Below the pieces are notes generated by a model that saw only the letters and a program-made list of their open reading frames with translations, was not told the origin of the DNA and did no database searches. A DNA stretch of 64,000 nt from Chrysemys picta bellii (taxonomy: Eukaryota; Chordata; Testudines; Emydidae): NCBI RefSeq assembly GCF_011386835.1, contig NC_088792.1, positions 58,594,081-58,658,080 on the forward strand, written 5' to 3'. The position numbers and the translations under genes are program-made. This document shows, piece by piece, positions 1-12,002 of the stretch (the first letter of the stretch is position 1; each line of letters opens with the position of its first letter).

Positions 1-925
1 TACATCACTGACTGTAGTGGTCAAAAATCTGTAGTCATAAATAAGGAAATCTGTGAGGGCATCAGAGTAACCAAGTAGCTCACATTCCTAGAAGAGCAGC
101 ACAGAGGGTGAAATCCTGACCCCAGTGAAGTCAAAAACTGATTAGTGATTCAGATTGCTCCCCTACCATAATGTACTATAAATAGTTAACTTGTAACTGT
201 ATTGAAGACTATAGAGATCAAGGTATTCTGATTGCACCTTCTCAGTCAGGAGTGGGAAGCCATATTTAGCTTTTTGTTTCCATGCTGCAGCACTTCTTAG
301 AGTGACTATTCTTCCGTGCAGTGGCAGCGAGCATTACTGGGTGTCAGGAGCACTCTGTTTCATTCTCCCTCATGGTGCAGCAGCTGGCAAATGGATTGTG
401 GGTCAGCTCTGATCCCTGAAGACAGGTGTGGGTTGTTGTAACATGGGCTAAGGCTGTTTTCTGAAGAGGAAGCATGGAAAGAGAATAACACCCAAAATAC
501 TTTACAGGCTAATATGGGATCCAACTGAGATCTGAGTTGAAATGAGGGACTCAAAGCTGGTACAGTTTACACCTTCATCTGGACACCTCAGCACCACTTA
601 AGACTCCCTTAGGCACAGACAGCCCAATGTGGGTGCCATTTTGGTGACTTTATCATAGCTCAGCTGCAATGACTGGCTTCTAGGGAATATCTTCAGTGCT
701 GGGGCAGTGCTGCCTGCCTGCACGCCCCCTCCTCTTCCCCCAACCATCACAAAGCCCCTTGCATGGTAGTGTGACTGGGCCTGGGGCCAAGAGTGGGAGT
801 GGCCAGAATGCTCTGTGCTCCATCAGTTCTGGATTGCAGAGCAGCCCATTGGTAGCTGTGGGCAACCCCTGTAAATTAGAGTAGTTCCTGATGTTGTGCT
901 AACCGATGCTCCCAAACTATTTTGT
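1..925. other. No recognisable feature
   Basis: Mixed-composition vertebrate DNA. Short open frames on both strands have no recognisable domain, codon bias or splice context. I see no gene or clearly bounded repeat here. Confidence 0.5.
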
Positions 926-1111
926 TTACCTTTGAAAGGAGACAATCTCTTTCCACAAGGGAGGTTTTCTGTGCCCCAGATCATACTGTTGCCCATCTCT
1001 AATTCTGCAATATCTTTTTTGAGGTGGAGTGGGTGACCAATACTGTACAGTGTATTCTAGATGAGTCCGCACCATTGATTTATATAATAACATTATTATA
1101 ATGCACATCAA
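926..1111 (-). pseudogene. CR1-type LINE ORF2 C-terminal fragment (minus strand)
   Basis: Read on the minus strand, this stretch encodes a short peptide with the pattern LLYKSMVRTHLEYTVQYWSP. That matches the C-terminal region of CR1/L2-clade ORF2 downstream of the reverse transcriptase fingers and palm. Only about 60 residues are open. The endonuclease, the RT catalytic motifs and the 3' tail are all absent, so this is a dead truncated copy. The flanking bases give no clear target-site duplication. The family call is firm at clade level but the subfamily is unknown. Confidence 0.65.
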
Positions 1112-3883
1112 AGGGATAGAAGGGAATGATGTATTAGGGAAGGCACTTACCAGTAGAGTGAAAGTACATGAAAGTTAAAGTGAGGTGCATCTTACGGGAA
1201 TAAGCTGCTTGCTTGATTTGGTTCAGTTGCATAATATACAGCATGACTAGCACTATCTAGCTTGTCATCATATAATTCTTTGAATTGCTTAATGCATAAA
1301 GGACAACGTCTAGAAGTTGTAATTCTCTAATTTAGAGGCATAGTTGAGTATGCCATACCAACACTTCTCAATGATACATTTTTTAAAAAAGGTTTAAAAT
1401 AGGGGAGAAAAGGCATAAATGTGAACATGCTGTTTCACTTTTCCCCTATTTGAATGCTGCAATAAACCCAACTAGAGGGGCAGATTGAAGAATTTAATTT
1501 TTCTTTAAAAAAAAAAAGGGAGTTAGGATTGAGGCTTTCGGGAGGCTCTGACAAGTTGGGCTTCAGAATTCATGTTTGTTGTGGTAGGGACTTTTCACTG
1601 CATCTCAAACAGTCCCGTACAACAAGAACTGTTATCACTTCCATTTGCTGTTCAGTCCAGAACTGAAACAGATTGGAATTTAAAACCCAAAGCAGACTGA
1701 AGTACTAAAAGATTAAGTTCAGTTTTACTCTTTATCATGTATTGGAAGGAAATAAATCACGATTAACGGTCTACTTCACTTGCAATATTGTGGAAATGGC
1801 GGATTCCACGATGTTAAGCTTCTTTGCACAGCGCACAATTTTGCATACATTTTGAGGTTTGCAACACACACTTTTCCTCATTAGTACATTAAATGATCTT
1901 GGAGAGTTTTGGGATTCACCTTCAGTTCTAAACATTTTCCAGAATTAGCAGAGACAGCAAAGCAACCACTATCGATCTTACTTAAGTCTGTGGATGCTGA
2001 GCGTGCAGTATCTTGGTACGGCCAAATCTTCACAAAGCAAAGACAGAGCATGAAGGAGACCACTGTAGCAGGGTGTACTGCACTAGCATTCAATGCCTGT
2101 AAAATGTAAATGGCTAAAGTGACTAGACTATTTCTACAGCAGTTGTGTTTAGACTTCTGAATTTTATATTGAACCTGTCACTTTTTTTTTTAAATGAATG
2201 TAATATAGTTGCACCAAATGTTCTGGTTATTAGAAAATTTGCAGGCATAGCATAATAGTTGAGTGTTAATATCATTTTAGCAAATTTTCCTTAAACCAAT
2301 AGGTCTACTGTGGCTTTTCCAAATTACCGCTATTAAGAAAGGTCCATTATTAATTTTCTGTAATTTTTCATATCTTGCCCACAACTCAGCCACAATTATT
2401 TGAAGATCATACTGCGATTCAGGTAGGGTCTTAATCGTGATTACTTATTTCTGTGTTTTGCTCATTCTTCCATCATGTACTGTATACTTTAGTGCCACAG
2501 ACCAATTTCTTTTTGTGAAAAAAGTCTGCTCTTAAGGAAACAAATATTACATATGCAGAGTTGCTGACTTACTTTAGTTCTAGCTGCATTTGATTTTATT
2601 ATAGCTATGAGTCTGTCTTTTTTTTTTTTTTTTTTTACTATATAGTGATGCGGTCAGTTTGTGTGTCTGTATTATGCAGTAATAAATACAAAATTCAATG
2701 TCCTGGCTTGAATGTTTGTCTTCTGCATGCATGAAAATTAAGGCCTGATAGTATTGGAAAGCCTTAAATTTAATAGTTCTCTGCATATTGGTCTGCTAAT
2801 ACAAGTAAAGATTGAGAAGTAACACCTTTGCCCTTACAGTTCTGGGGTTTGTCTTGAACTGAACAGTAGTTTTCTGCTTGGTACCAATGTCCTAAGGAGA
2901 CATAAAGACCAACCAAATCCATTTTCACTACTGAGGTAAACTATATGAATGAAGATCTTCATGGGGGCAGGGAAGGCCTTAATATAGTATTATCTAACTC
3001 AATTTTTTTCACAAGTATTTTGCTTCCTTCAGTGTTCAATTCTCCAGACAGTCCTTGCAATTTTGTAAAGAGCCAGGGAACAGACAGGTCTTTTAATTGG
3101 GACACAAGCTATTTTATTCAGCCTTCTATCCATCTTAAACAGTTACTGTGCCACAAGAATTGCACAAACCTTTTCTTAACTGTAGGCGGTTGTTCATTTA
3201 TTAACGTAAACACCATGTGCCTTGGATGTGTGAGCCCTAAAAATAAACGTAGAGATAAAAATAGATCTGAGAGTTTTGAGATGTTGCTTAATCAGAACCA
3301 GCTGCAAGCTGTCTAGAAAATGTAAGTTATATCAGCCAGATGGCTTTTGCCCTTTTTGCTTTAGACAGCATGTAATTTGGGTAACTACAGCTATAGTAAT
3401 ATATTTTGCCAGTCAAACTGTTTGATAAACATATTTGTTTAGAACAGACACTACCAATTAGAGAGCCAGTAAAAATGTTATTTTAATATTTCCCCACATG
3501 GGTAAGTCAAAGAATGGTTTCATAATGCTAAATTCATAGGAACATACTATATATGTTCACAAGAAAAGCCCCTATTTGCATTGGGCCAAAATTTGGTACA
3601 TTTAGAATAATAATTTACTCCATGAATAGTCCCAATGAAGTCAATGGGAGTAAAGTACTATTCAACATGATTAGGGGTATCAGAATCTTGACTAAGATAA
3701 TTACTAATATTTATATTAGCATAGTTCCCCAAAACCCTAATCAAGATCAGGTCCCCATTGTAATAGGTAGAGCTAGTTGGAACATTTTTTGCTGAAATGT
3801 TTTACAGAGACTTAGCAATTTCCCTGAGACTTTTGTTGGGAAGATTTCTGGGTCCAGGTCAACAGAAAGAGAGAGTTGAGAGA
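1112..3883. other. No gene recognised
   Basis: AT-rich sequence with simple runs, including an A run near 1507, a T run near 2615-2637 and another near 2180. The longest open frame (2945-3316, 123 codons, plus) has no recognisable domain and ordinary non-coding composition. A faint palindromic relic with ends like GGGCC(A)AAATT lies near 3583-3655. Confidence 0.5.
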
Positions 3884-4053
3884 GACTCAGTTGGGTGGGT
3901 AGGTACTGGCCGGTGATGTGGGAGATTAAGATTGAAGTCCCTGATTTGGAGTGATCTAGGAAGGTAGTCTCATTATGAATCAGGTAGAGCATGGACTTCA
4001 ACCTGGGTCTCCCACATCACAGGTTGGTATCCAAACCACCCAGCTATAGTCAC
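3884..4053. repeat. Foldback repeat with tRNA-like arms
   Basis: The two halves are imperfect reverse complements: roughly 3884-3952 pairs with 3976-4053. Read on the minus strand, the right arm resembles a tRNA. It has an A-box-like TAGCTGGGTGG near its start, and about 45 bases later a B-box-like GGTTGAAGTCC. The left arm repeats the same layout on the plus strand. The likely origin is a tRNA-derived SINE or MITE whose two copies lie head to head. The same family recurs near 54.3-54.5 kb. No functional tRNA fold is claimed. Confidence 0.55.
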
Positions 4054-4140
4054 TCTTTCCTGCTCTGGACCCATCACAAAGACTTTCCCAATGAAAATAT
4101 AGTGGAAAGCCCAGGCCAGGACTCTAACACCACCCAGCTA

Positions 4141-4142
<2 letters not shown>

Positions 4143-4174
<32 letters not shown>
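4143..4174. repeat. (GT)16 microsatellite
   Basis: An uninterrupted run of 16 GT dinucleotides, directly visible. Confidence 0.95.
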
Positions 4175-4175
<1 letters not shown>

Positions 4176-5696
4176 GTTTTCATTTTCACAGGTGTGGAAT
4201 GAAAACATTTCAAAAGTTGCAGTGAAATACAATTGTCATCTGGTGGTCAACTCAAATAATAGGTGCCATACATATGCAAGTTCTCGGTCTCAAAGAGCTT
4301 AAACATGTTTCAGTACTCCTCTGTGGCTAATCCTAATGCTGTATTATATCAAATGTTCCTCTGTGTAGAACATGAACATCTCATTGTAATTGTACTTGCA
4401 GGTACAGATTTGAATAGTTTCCTGCCTTATCAAACATTTAGTTCTTATGGTGTACATTACCCTGAGTTCTTTGACAGTTAGTTCTATGTAAAATAGATTA
4501 AAATAAAAGCCAAATCAAAGTCTAACAAATATACTGAATCACTCAGGGCCAGTATGGGAAAAGAAAAAGTGAAATACTATGGAGCCAAGGATGGTCAAAG
4601 TAAGAATAATCTCTACAATAAACGTTTGTTTTTTTTTAAACTAAAGCAAGAGAAATGGAATAAGACACATTCCTGGGGAGAAGCAAGTGGCTTATTGTAG
4701 GAGCCATAGTGGCAACAGCCAAACTGTGCACTTGCTTGAAACATGGTAGTAGGATCTGGAAACACTGATAGTATCTGAACACAGATACCCTTTATGTCCA
4801 AGGATCAAAGATAAGGGCCTTAAAACTTAAAGCAAAGTTCACTACAGGCTTTAATAAGCAATACTAATTAAGTAGCCCTTCTGCTACTTTATAGACAGCT
4901 GATGTAAAATACACAGCAGGCATACTACCACATTTTATGTGTATGAAAACGATGGTTATTGATATTAAATGCTCTCCATACCCTTGTCCCATCACTTCCT
5001 TTCATTTTCTTTGAAAGTTTGTCTTGTTAGAGCATTAAGGTTTTTCTTAAATCTCATGTTCAGTTTCCTTTTACTCTTGATGTTTGGAATGCAATTTCTG
5101 CCCTAACTTTTGCTATTTGCTTTAATTTTAGCTGTTGCATTTAACTTCATTGAGAAAACCTAAATACTCTTCCCCCCCCCCAAACCCTGTTCTCTGTGCC
5201 TGTGTTCAGCAACCAGCATCTTCACTCCTTCCTTCTACTCCAGATCCTCACTCAAAAGAGGAACAGTGCCACAACTACAGTTTCTACCAGACAAGTAGAT
5301 GGAAATCGGAGGCAATAGGTCGGGTGCGGGGGAGGGGGGACACACAGTTTTACATGCCCCCCAGAGTTGCTGCTTGATTTATACTGACCATGCTCACATG
5401 GACTGAGCATGCTCAGAAACATCTGTTGAATCTGCCACCCTCTTTCTGTCGTCCCCTTCCCCCGCCACACACACACACAAAATCAGCAGGTACTGGTCAT
5501 CTCTGATGAAACTGGCATTCTCTCCTCAACATGTAATTCTTCTGCATTCATCATGAGGGATGGGTTCTTTTATTTTTGAAATGCAGAAACACATTAATCA
5601 GTCTTTATCAGGCCTGTAATTTTTTGTACTAACTGATGCTAAGCATAATTTTAAAATGTCCAAAAGCTTTTGGAAGTATTTCAATATAAAATCAGG
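4175..5696. other. No gene recognised
   Basis: No domain-bearing frame and no bounded repeat. It contains a C run near 5174-5182 and a CA-rich stretch near 5466-5480. Confidence 0.5.
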
Positions 5697-5809
5697 TGGG
5701 GAAGAAAAGATGGGGGAGTTGCATTGTATGTAAGAGAGCAGTATGGCTGCTCAGAGCTCCAGTCTGAAACTGCAGAAAAACTTGAGTTTCTGGATTAAGG
5801 TTTAGAAGT

Positions 5810-6224
5810 GTGAGCAATAAGGGTGATGTTGTGGTGGGAATCTACTACAAACCACCAGACCAGGGGGAGGAGGCTTTCTTCAGGCAACTAACAGAAGTTA
5901 CTAGATCACAGGCCCTGGTTCTCATAGGGGACTTCAGTCACCCCAATATCTGCTGGGAGAACAATACAGCAGTGCACAGACAATCCAGGAAGTTTTTGGA
6001 AAGCGTAGGGGACAATTTTCCTGGTGCAAGTGCTGGAGGAACCAGCTAGGGGCAGAGCTCTTCTCAACCTGCTGCTTACAAACAGGGAAGAATTAGTAGG
6101 GGAAGCAAAAGTGGATGGGAACTTGGGAGGCAGTGACCATGAGATGGTAGAGTTCAGGATCCTGACAAGGAAGAAAGGAGAGCAGCAGAATATGGACCCT
6201 GGACTTCAGAAAAGCAGACTTTGA
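5810..6224 (+). pseudogene. CR1 ORF2 endonuclease-domain remnant
   Basis: Two plus-strand frames together cover the C-terminal half of an apurinic/apyrimidinic-type endonuclease of CR1 ORF2. The first (from 5810) contains [12 protein letters not shown] and [12 protein letters not shown], matching the substrate-loop and GDFN-type catalytic block, with S in place of the usual N. The second (to 6224) contains LLNLLLTNREEL and GGSDHEMVEF, the family's terminal SDH motif. The two pieces lie in different frames and overlap around 6024-6049, which shows a frameshift. The N-terminal part of the domain is missing or unreadable. The fragment is a relic, not a gene. Confidence 0.8.
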
Positions 6225-6725
6225 CTCCCTCTGGGAACTGATGGGCAGGATCCCCTGAGAGAAGAACATGAGGGGGAAAGGAGTCCAGGAGAATTGGCTG
6301 TATTGTAAAGAATCCTTATTGAGGAATAAACCATCCCAATGTGTAGAACGAATAGTAAATATGGCAGGCGACCAGCTTGGCTTAACAGTGAAATCTTTGC
6401 TGATCTTAAACCCAAAAAAAGAAGCTTAGAAGAAGTGGAAGATTGGACAAATGACCAGGGAGGAATATAAAATTACTCAGGCATGCAGGAGTGAAATCAG
6501 GAAGGCCAAATGACACTTGGAGTTGCAGCTAGCAAGGGATGTTAAGAGTAACAAGAAGGGTTTCTACAGGTATGTTAGCAACAAGAAGGTGGTCAAGGAA
6601 AGTGTGGGCCCCTGACTGAATGGGGAAGGCAACCTAGTAACAGAGGATGTGGAAAAAGCTAATGTATTCAATGCTTTTTTTGCCTCTGTCTTCACGAACA
6701 AGGTCAGCTCCCAGACTACTGCACT

Positions 6726-6854
6726 TAGAGTGACCAGATGTCCTGATTTTATAGGGACAGTCCCGATATTTGTTTTTGTTTTTTTTTTAAGATGGGCTCT
6801 TATTACCCCCAACCCCATGTCTCAATTTTTCACACTTGCTATCTGGTCACCCTA
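6726..6854. mobile_element. hAT-like MITE (TAGGGTGACCAG family) inside CR1
   Basis: A 129-bp element begins TAGAGTGACCAG and ends CTGGTCACCCTA, which are inverted repeats with one mismatch. It is flanked by a perfect 8-bp duplication ACTGCACT (6718-6725 and 6855-6862), the length expected of hAT transposition. Just inside the left end is a second inverted pair, TCCTGATTTTATAGGGACAG. No coding capacity. Sister copies lie at 16745-16869 and, with a much larger core, at 43232-44306. Confidence 0.9.
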
Positions 6855-7034
6855 ACTGCACTGGGCAGCACAGTATGGGGAGGAGATGACCAGCCCTCTG
6901 TGGAGAAAGAAGTGGTTCAGGACTATTTAGAAAAGCTGGACGAGCACAAGTCCCTGGAAAAATCATGGAGCAGGTCTTCAAGGAATCAATTCTGAAGCAC
7001 TGTGAGGAGAGGAAAGTGATCAGGAACAGTCAGC

Positions 7035-7940
7035 ATGGATTCATGCCTGACTAAGCTAATTGCCTTCTATGATGAGATAACTGGCTCTGTGGATGAGGGG
7101 AAAGCAGTGGATGTGTTATTCCTTGACTTTAGCAAAGCTTTTGATACAGTCTCCCACAGTATTCTTGCCAGCAAGTTAAAGAAGTATGGGCTGGATGAAT
7201 GGACTGTACGGTGGATAGAAATCTGGCTAGATTATCGGGCTCAATGGGTAGTGATCAATGGCTCCATGTCTAGTTGGCAGCTGGTATCAAGCGGAGTGCC
7301 CCAAGGGTCGGTCCTGGGGCTGGTTTTGTTCAATAACTTCATTAATGATCTGGAGGATAGCGTGGACTGCACCCTCAGCTAGTTTACAGTTGACACTAAA
7401 CTGGGAGGAGTGGTAGATATGCTGGAGGGTAGAGATAGCATACAGAAGGACCTAGACAAATTAGAGGATTGGGCCAAAAGAAACCTGATGAGGTTCAAGA
7501 AGGACAAGTGCAGCATCCTGCAATTTAGGAAGGAAAAATCCTATGCACTGCTACGGACTAGGGACAGAGTGGCTAGGTAGCAGTTCTGCAGAAAAGGACC
7601 TAGGGGTTACAGTGGATGAGAAGCTGGATATGAGTCAGTGTGCCCTTGTTGCCAAGAAGGCTAATGACATTTTGGGCTGTATAAGTAGGAGCATTGCCAA
7701 CAGATTGAGGGACATGATCATTCTCCTCTATTCGGCATTGGTGAGACCTCATCTGGAGTCCTGGGACCCCACACTACATGAAGGATGTGGAAAAATTGGA
7801 AAGAGAACAGCGGAAGGCAACAAAAATTATTAGGGGGCTGGAGCACATGATTTATGAGGAGAGGCTGAGGGAATTGGGATTATTTAGTCTGAAGAGAAGA
7901 ATGAGGGGGGATTTGATAGTTGTTTTCAACTACCTGAAAG
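7035..7940 (+). pseudogene. CR1 ORF2 reverse transcriptase remnant
   Basis: The first frame (7035-7382) holds RT motif A as [13 protein letters not shown] and the block [15 protein letters not shown]. It is followed by an in-frame TAG at 7380-7382. Directly after the stop, the expected FADDTKLGG catalytic box reads FTVDTKLGG, so the first catalytic aspartate is lost. Further frames (from 7543 and from 7778) carry the C-terminal region, including [30 protein letters not shown] and [18 protein letters not shown]. Frame changes separate them. The catalytic loss and the stops make this copy incapable of retrotransposition. The assignment to CR1 is confident. Confidence 0.85.
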
Positions 7941-8256
7941 GGGGTTCCAAAGAGGATGGATCTAGACTATTCTCAGTGGTATTAGATGACAGAATAAAGA
8001 GTAATGGTCTCAAGTTGCAGTGGGAGAGGTTTAGGTTGGATATTAGGAAAAACTTTCACTAGGAGGGTGGTGAAGCACTGGAATGGGTTACCTAGGGAGG
8101 TGGTGTAATCTCTTCCTTAGAAGTTTTTAAGGTCATGCTTGACAAAGCCCTGGCTGGGATGATTTAGTTGGGGTTTAGGTCCTGCTTTGAGCAGGGGGTT
8201 GGACTAGATGACCTCCTGAGTTTCCTCCCAACCCTGATATTCTATGATTCTATGAA

Positions 8257-8984
8257 AATAAATTTCAAAAGTGACGTAGAAGTGGATGAATGTGTTGTGG
8301 TTTTTTTTTTGGGGGGGGGGGGGCAGGAGTTTAAGAATTGCAATTTTTGGTTTGTTTTATTAATAATTTGTTGAAACAAGTGATTTAAGAACTTGCAGGT
8401 CTGACGTCTCCTGCATGTGATTGCATGTTCAACTTACAAGTGGATCTTAAAATAGTACCACTTGTAGTCAAGTTCTAAGATGTCTTAGGGGGAAATCAAA
8501 CTGAGTGTTTATTAGTTTTTGACAGGAGCAGCAATAAAGCTACGCAGATGTAATTTTTAAAGTAGATGTATACATGGTTGCACGACATGGGGTCTTAAAC
8601 AGATGAGTTTCCGGATTTAGATCACCCCATCTGTAGGAGCAGTTCCGTGATTAGTATGATTGCTCCAGTTTTTTTATTTAAATATTTAGTCAGTGATATA
8701 CAAATGGTTTCCAGTCCATTTACTAAGGGATGATTGTGGCCCCATTCCCTAAACAGACATACAGGGGAGTAAGAGAGAGAATAAGGCCCCCTGACAACCC
8801 TTACATGACCATGTTAGCATGGTCTTCATTCTGGCTCCAGGTGGAGTAGGGGTTGAATATCTAGCATTCTACCCAACCCCCTAAGCAGATGGGCAGAAGG
8901 AGGCAGAGAGAGGCTGGTTTTGGACAGAGCATTGGCTTTACTCTGGATGGGTTGGCCTACAGACCTGAGCCAGTATAAGGAGGG
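8257..8984. other. No gene recognised
   Basis: Sequence between two CR1 copies. It contains a T run followed by a G run (about 8302-8323), and nothing else I can class. Confidence 0.5.
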
Positions 8985-9740
8985 AAGTAGGCTGCACTCA
9001 GTAATTGCAGCAAGTTACTTCATAGGGAATGTTATAGCTAACAATTTCCTGCTCAGTGTTACATCTAACATGGGGGAATTCAATGTTAAACTTCATCTTG
9101 GCAGACAAAAAGGAACTGCACACAGAACTAAAAGTTAATGGTAGGTTAGGTACAAGTGATCATGACTGGATGACACCTATAATGTCAAACGCCATAAAGT
9201 CCAGTCCAGTGATCTATATACTTGGTGATTTAAAAGGGCCACTTTCACAAAGCTGAAAACAATTATGAGCCAAATCAGCTTGGAGGAAGAATTTAATCAC
9301 AAAAATGTGAATGATAAATTGGAATTATGGAAGAACACTTTACTAAATGCCCCCCAAAGCCACAATCCCATAACTGAATAACACGAATTGACAGGTTTAG
9401 AGGACAAGGGAAGGCAACTATTTAAAAAAAAACAAAAAAAACAAATAGAAGAAAGGGGATAGAAAAATAAGGAAAGCAAAGGAATATAAGGAGAAATCTA
9501 TGGCCAGTAGAGTTAAGGACAAGAAGGAGTTTTTACAGTTATTAGGAACAAAAAGAATCCTAACAATGCTCATGGCCCATTACTAAGTGGAAATGGTAGA
9601 ATTCTCAATAATGCAGAAAAGGCAGGTAAATATTTCTGTTCTGTATTTGGGGAAAAAAAATGATGTAATCATATTTTATGCTAGATACTAGTGGAATGGA
9701 AAGAGTGTTAGGAAGGATATTAAACAGCAGCTACTTGGGT

Positions 9741-10195
9741 TAGACATATTTGAATCAGCAGGTCCGGATAACTTACATCCAAGAGTTTTAAAAGAGCTGG
9801 CCGAGGAGTTTGCTGGATCAGTAATGTTGATTTTCAATAAGTTTTGGAACACCAGGGAAGTTGCAGAAGAAAAGAAAGCTAATGTTCTGTCAGTAAAAAG
9901 GTAAATGTGATGTCCTGGCTAATTTATAGGCCTGTCAGTCTGACATTGATACTGGGTAAGATAATGGAGCAGCCGATCCAAGATATCAATTAATAAAGAT
10001 TTAAAGGTGGCTAATATAATACATGACAATCAACATGGGTTTATGGAAAATAGATCCTGCCAAACTAACTTCATATCTCTCTTTTTTTTTAAAATGAGAT
10101 AAAGGTAATAGTATTTATGTAATGTACTTAGACTTCTGTAAGGCATTTGACTTGCATAACATTTTGATTAAAAAACTAGAAAGATATAAAATTAA
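9741..10195 (+). pseudogene. CR1 ORF2 RT N-terminal remnant
   Basis: Plus-strand translation shows SAGPDNLHPRVLKELAEEF followed by a degraded RPVSLT-x-GKIMEQ block (about 9930-9970), the typical start of the CR1 reverse transcriptase. A weak motif-A region (about 10110-10160) is broken by stops. The reading is cut at 10203 by the LTR. Several stops and an internal A-run expansion near 10083-10092 confirm decay. Confidence 0.7.
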
Positions 10196-10373
10196 TATGG
10201 CACTGTAACAGTGCAGGACTCAGCCCTGCAGTGCCTCCTACTGGGCATTGGGAATTAGCTCTTTTTCCAGCTCCAGAGCACCCTCTGCAGGCCGGTGTCC
10301 CACTGCCGCTGGCCCTCATATCCCTCCCAGTGCCCCTTTACCTGGGGTCTGCCCCCTGGCAATACCCCCACCG

Positions 10374-11430
10374 TAGGGTTACCATATTTTAGCAAGCAAA
10401 AAAGAGGACGGGAGGAGCCCCGCCCTAGCCCCGCCCCTGCCCCTCCCACTTCCTGCCCCCCCAGAACCCCCAACCCTCCCCCCGTTCCTTGTCCCCTGAC
10501 TGCCCCCTCCTGGGACCCCTGCCCCTAACTGCCCCCAGGACTCCACCCCCTATCTAAGCCTCCCTGCCTCTTGTCCCCTGACTGCCCCAACCCTTATCCA
10601 CACCCCCACCCCCAGACAGACCCCTGGGACTCCCACGCCCCATCCAACCACTCCCCACCCCCTGACAGCCCCCCCCAGAACTCCCAACCCATCTAAACCC
10701 CTCTGCTCCCTGTCCCCTGACTGCTCCGATCCCTCTCCCCACTCCTGCCCCCTGACAGCCCCCCCAGAACTCCCAGCCCCCCACCCTCCCGCTCCTTGTC
10801 CCCTGACTGCCCCCTCCTGGGACCCCCTGCTCCTAACTGCCCTCCAGAACCCCACCCCCTACCTAAGACTCCCTGTTCCTTGTCCCCTAACTGCCCCCTC
10901 CTGAGACCCCCCCCCAACTGCCCCCCAGGACCCTACCCCCTACCTGTACCCTGACTGCCCAAAACTTTCTCCACTCCCCCCAAAAAGCCCCCCCCTGAAC
11001 TCCCGACCCCCCCCCGTTTCTTGACTGCCCCCTCCAGAACCTCCCTGCCCCTTCTCCTGTCCCCTGGCCCCCTTACCCTGCTGCTCAGAACAGGGTGTTG
11101 GGCTCTGTGCGAGCCGGACACGTGGCTGTGCTCCCCAGCGCAACACAAAACCCGGTCCCTGGCCCTGCACAGTGCTGCCGGACCGGGACACTGGGCTGCA
11201 GGAGGAGGAGCTGCCGGCTCAGAATGCAGGGAGGGAGGAGGAGCTCCTCTACAGCTGCTCCGGAGTCCAGCCCGGGACTTTCCTGGAGCCCTCCCAGCCG
11301 CTTGCTTTGCTCTGCCCGGGAGGGGGGAAATCCCGGACATTTTGAGTTATTTACAAATTCCCCCCCGGACTCTATTTTTAGCACAAAAAGGAGGCCATGT
11401 CCGGGTAAATCCGGACGAATGGTAACACTA
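10374..11430. mobile_element. GC-rich hAT-like element nested in the LTR
   Basis: The element begins TAGGGTTACCAT and ends ATGGTAACACTA, inverted ends with one mismatch. It is flanked by a perfect 8-bp duplication CCCCACCG (10366-10373 and 11431-11438). The core is C-rich on the plus strand and made of degenerate units of the form CCCCTGACTGCCCC...CCAGAACCCC about 50-60 bp apart. This produces long spurious open frames on both strands. No transposase is visible, so it is a non-autonomous element. Confidence 0.88.
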
Positions 11431-11790
11431 CCCCACCGGTCTCTATGGGTCTCCCCTCTCTGGGAAACCCCCAATCCTCTAATCTCCACCTTGCCTCAGT
11501 CTGGGCTACTGTCAGTCATCACTAAGCCCCCGCTCCTTGGGCAGACTGAAGTGTAAAAGCCACTCATCATAGGCAAGGGGGTTCGGACCTGTTACCTTCC
11601 TCTGCCTCCAGTACCTCTATGGGCCTAGGACCAGGCCCTGCAGCCTGGTGAGGTGCCAGCCTGGAGCTCCCCTGCTCCTCTGGCCTTTCCCCCACCCTGC
11701 TTCACTCTAGTACCCTTTAGGACTCAGGCAGCTAGGTCCATCTTCCTCCTCAGCTAGAGGGAGACTCTGCCAGCTCCTGGCTCACTGGCC

Positions 11791-11798
11791 TTTTATAT
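11791..11798 (+). promoter_or_regulatory. TATA-like box of the solo LTR
   Basis: TTTTATAT lies about 145 bp before the LTR 3' end, in the position expected of a U3 promoter. Whether it works is unknown. Confidence 0.4.
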
Positions 11799-12002
11799 GG
11801 CCAGCTGTGGCCTGATTGGGGCATGGCCCAGCTGCAGCTGCTTCCCCAATCAGCCTAGTTGCTGCTTTCTCCCAGCCACCGCCCTCCCCAGGGCCACTTT
11901 TAACCCCTCCCGGGCAGGAGCGGGTGATCACCCCGCTACAGACACATATTAATTGATCAATAACTGGTTAACTGATAGGTCTCAAAATGTAACTGAACAA
12001 GG

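Larger units (their letters stand above)
5697..8256 (+). mobile_element. CR1-type LINE, 5'-truncated and decayed
   Basis: This is a plus-strand non-LTR retrotransposon copy. In order it carries pieces of an AP-endonuclease-like domain (about 5700-6220), the linker, the reverse transcriptase (about 7035-7400), the C-terminal RT region (about 7543-7940) and a 3' untranslated tail. The tail ends in the octamer-type repeat ATTCTATGATTCTATGA at 8239-8255, the usual CR1 3' end. The ORF is broken by several frame changes and stops, so the copy is inactive. A 129-bp hAT-like MITE sits inside it at 6726-6854 with a perfect 8-bp duplication of CR1 sequence. The 5' boundary is set where CR1-like coding begins and may be off by tens of bases. 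Confidence 0.85.
10204..11940 (+). mobile_element. Solo LTR (Gypsy/ERV type) inserted in CR1, itself interrupted
   Basis: The sequence begins TGTAACAG and ends CCCGCTACA, the TG...CA form of a long terminal repeat. It is flanked by GGCAC (10199-10203) and GACAC (11941-11945), a 5-bp duplication with one mismatch. A TATA-like box lies at 11791-11798, which orients the LTR to the plus strand. No second LTR or gag/pol sequence is present, so it is a solo LTR left by recombination. Removing the nested hAT-like element and its duplicated site leaves about 672 bp, a normal LTR length. Gypsy versus ERV cannot be settled without internal sequence. The similar TGTA...CGCTACA ends at 13914-15025 suggest a related family. 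Confidence 0.75.

Noticed and set aside
2945..3316. 123-codon plus-strand frame
   Set aside because: No recognisable domain, no splice or promoter context, and composition like the surrounding non-coding DNA.
3884..4053. Functional tRNA gene
   Set aside because: A- and B-box-like words exist, but the cloverleaf stems do not close well and the unit is a palindromic repeat.
10295..11556. CpG-rich region as a possible host promoter
   Set aside because: It coincides with a transposon and LTR with readable target duplications. No downstream exon is visible.
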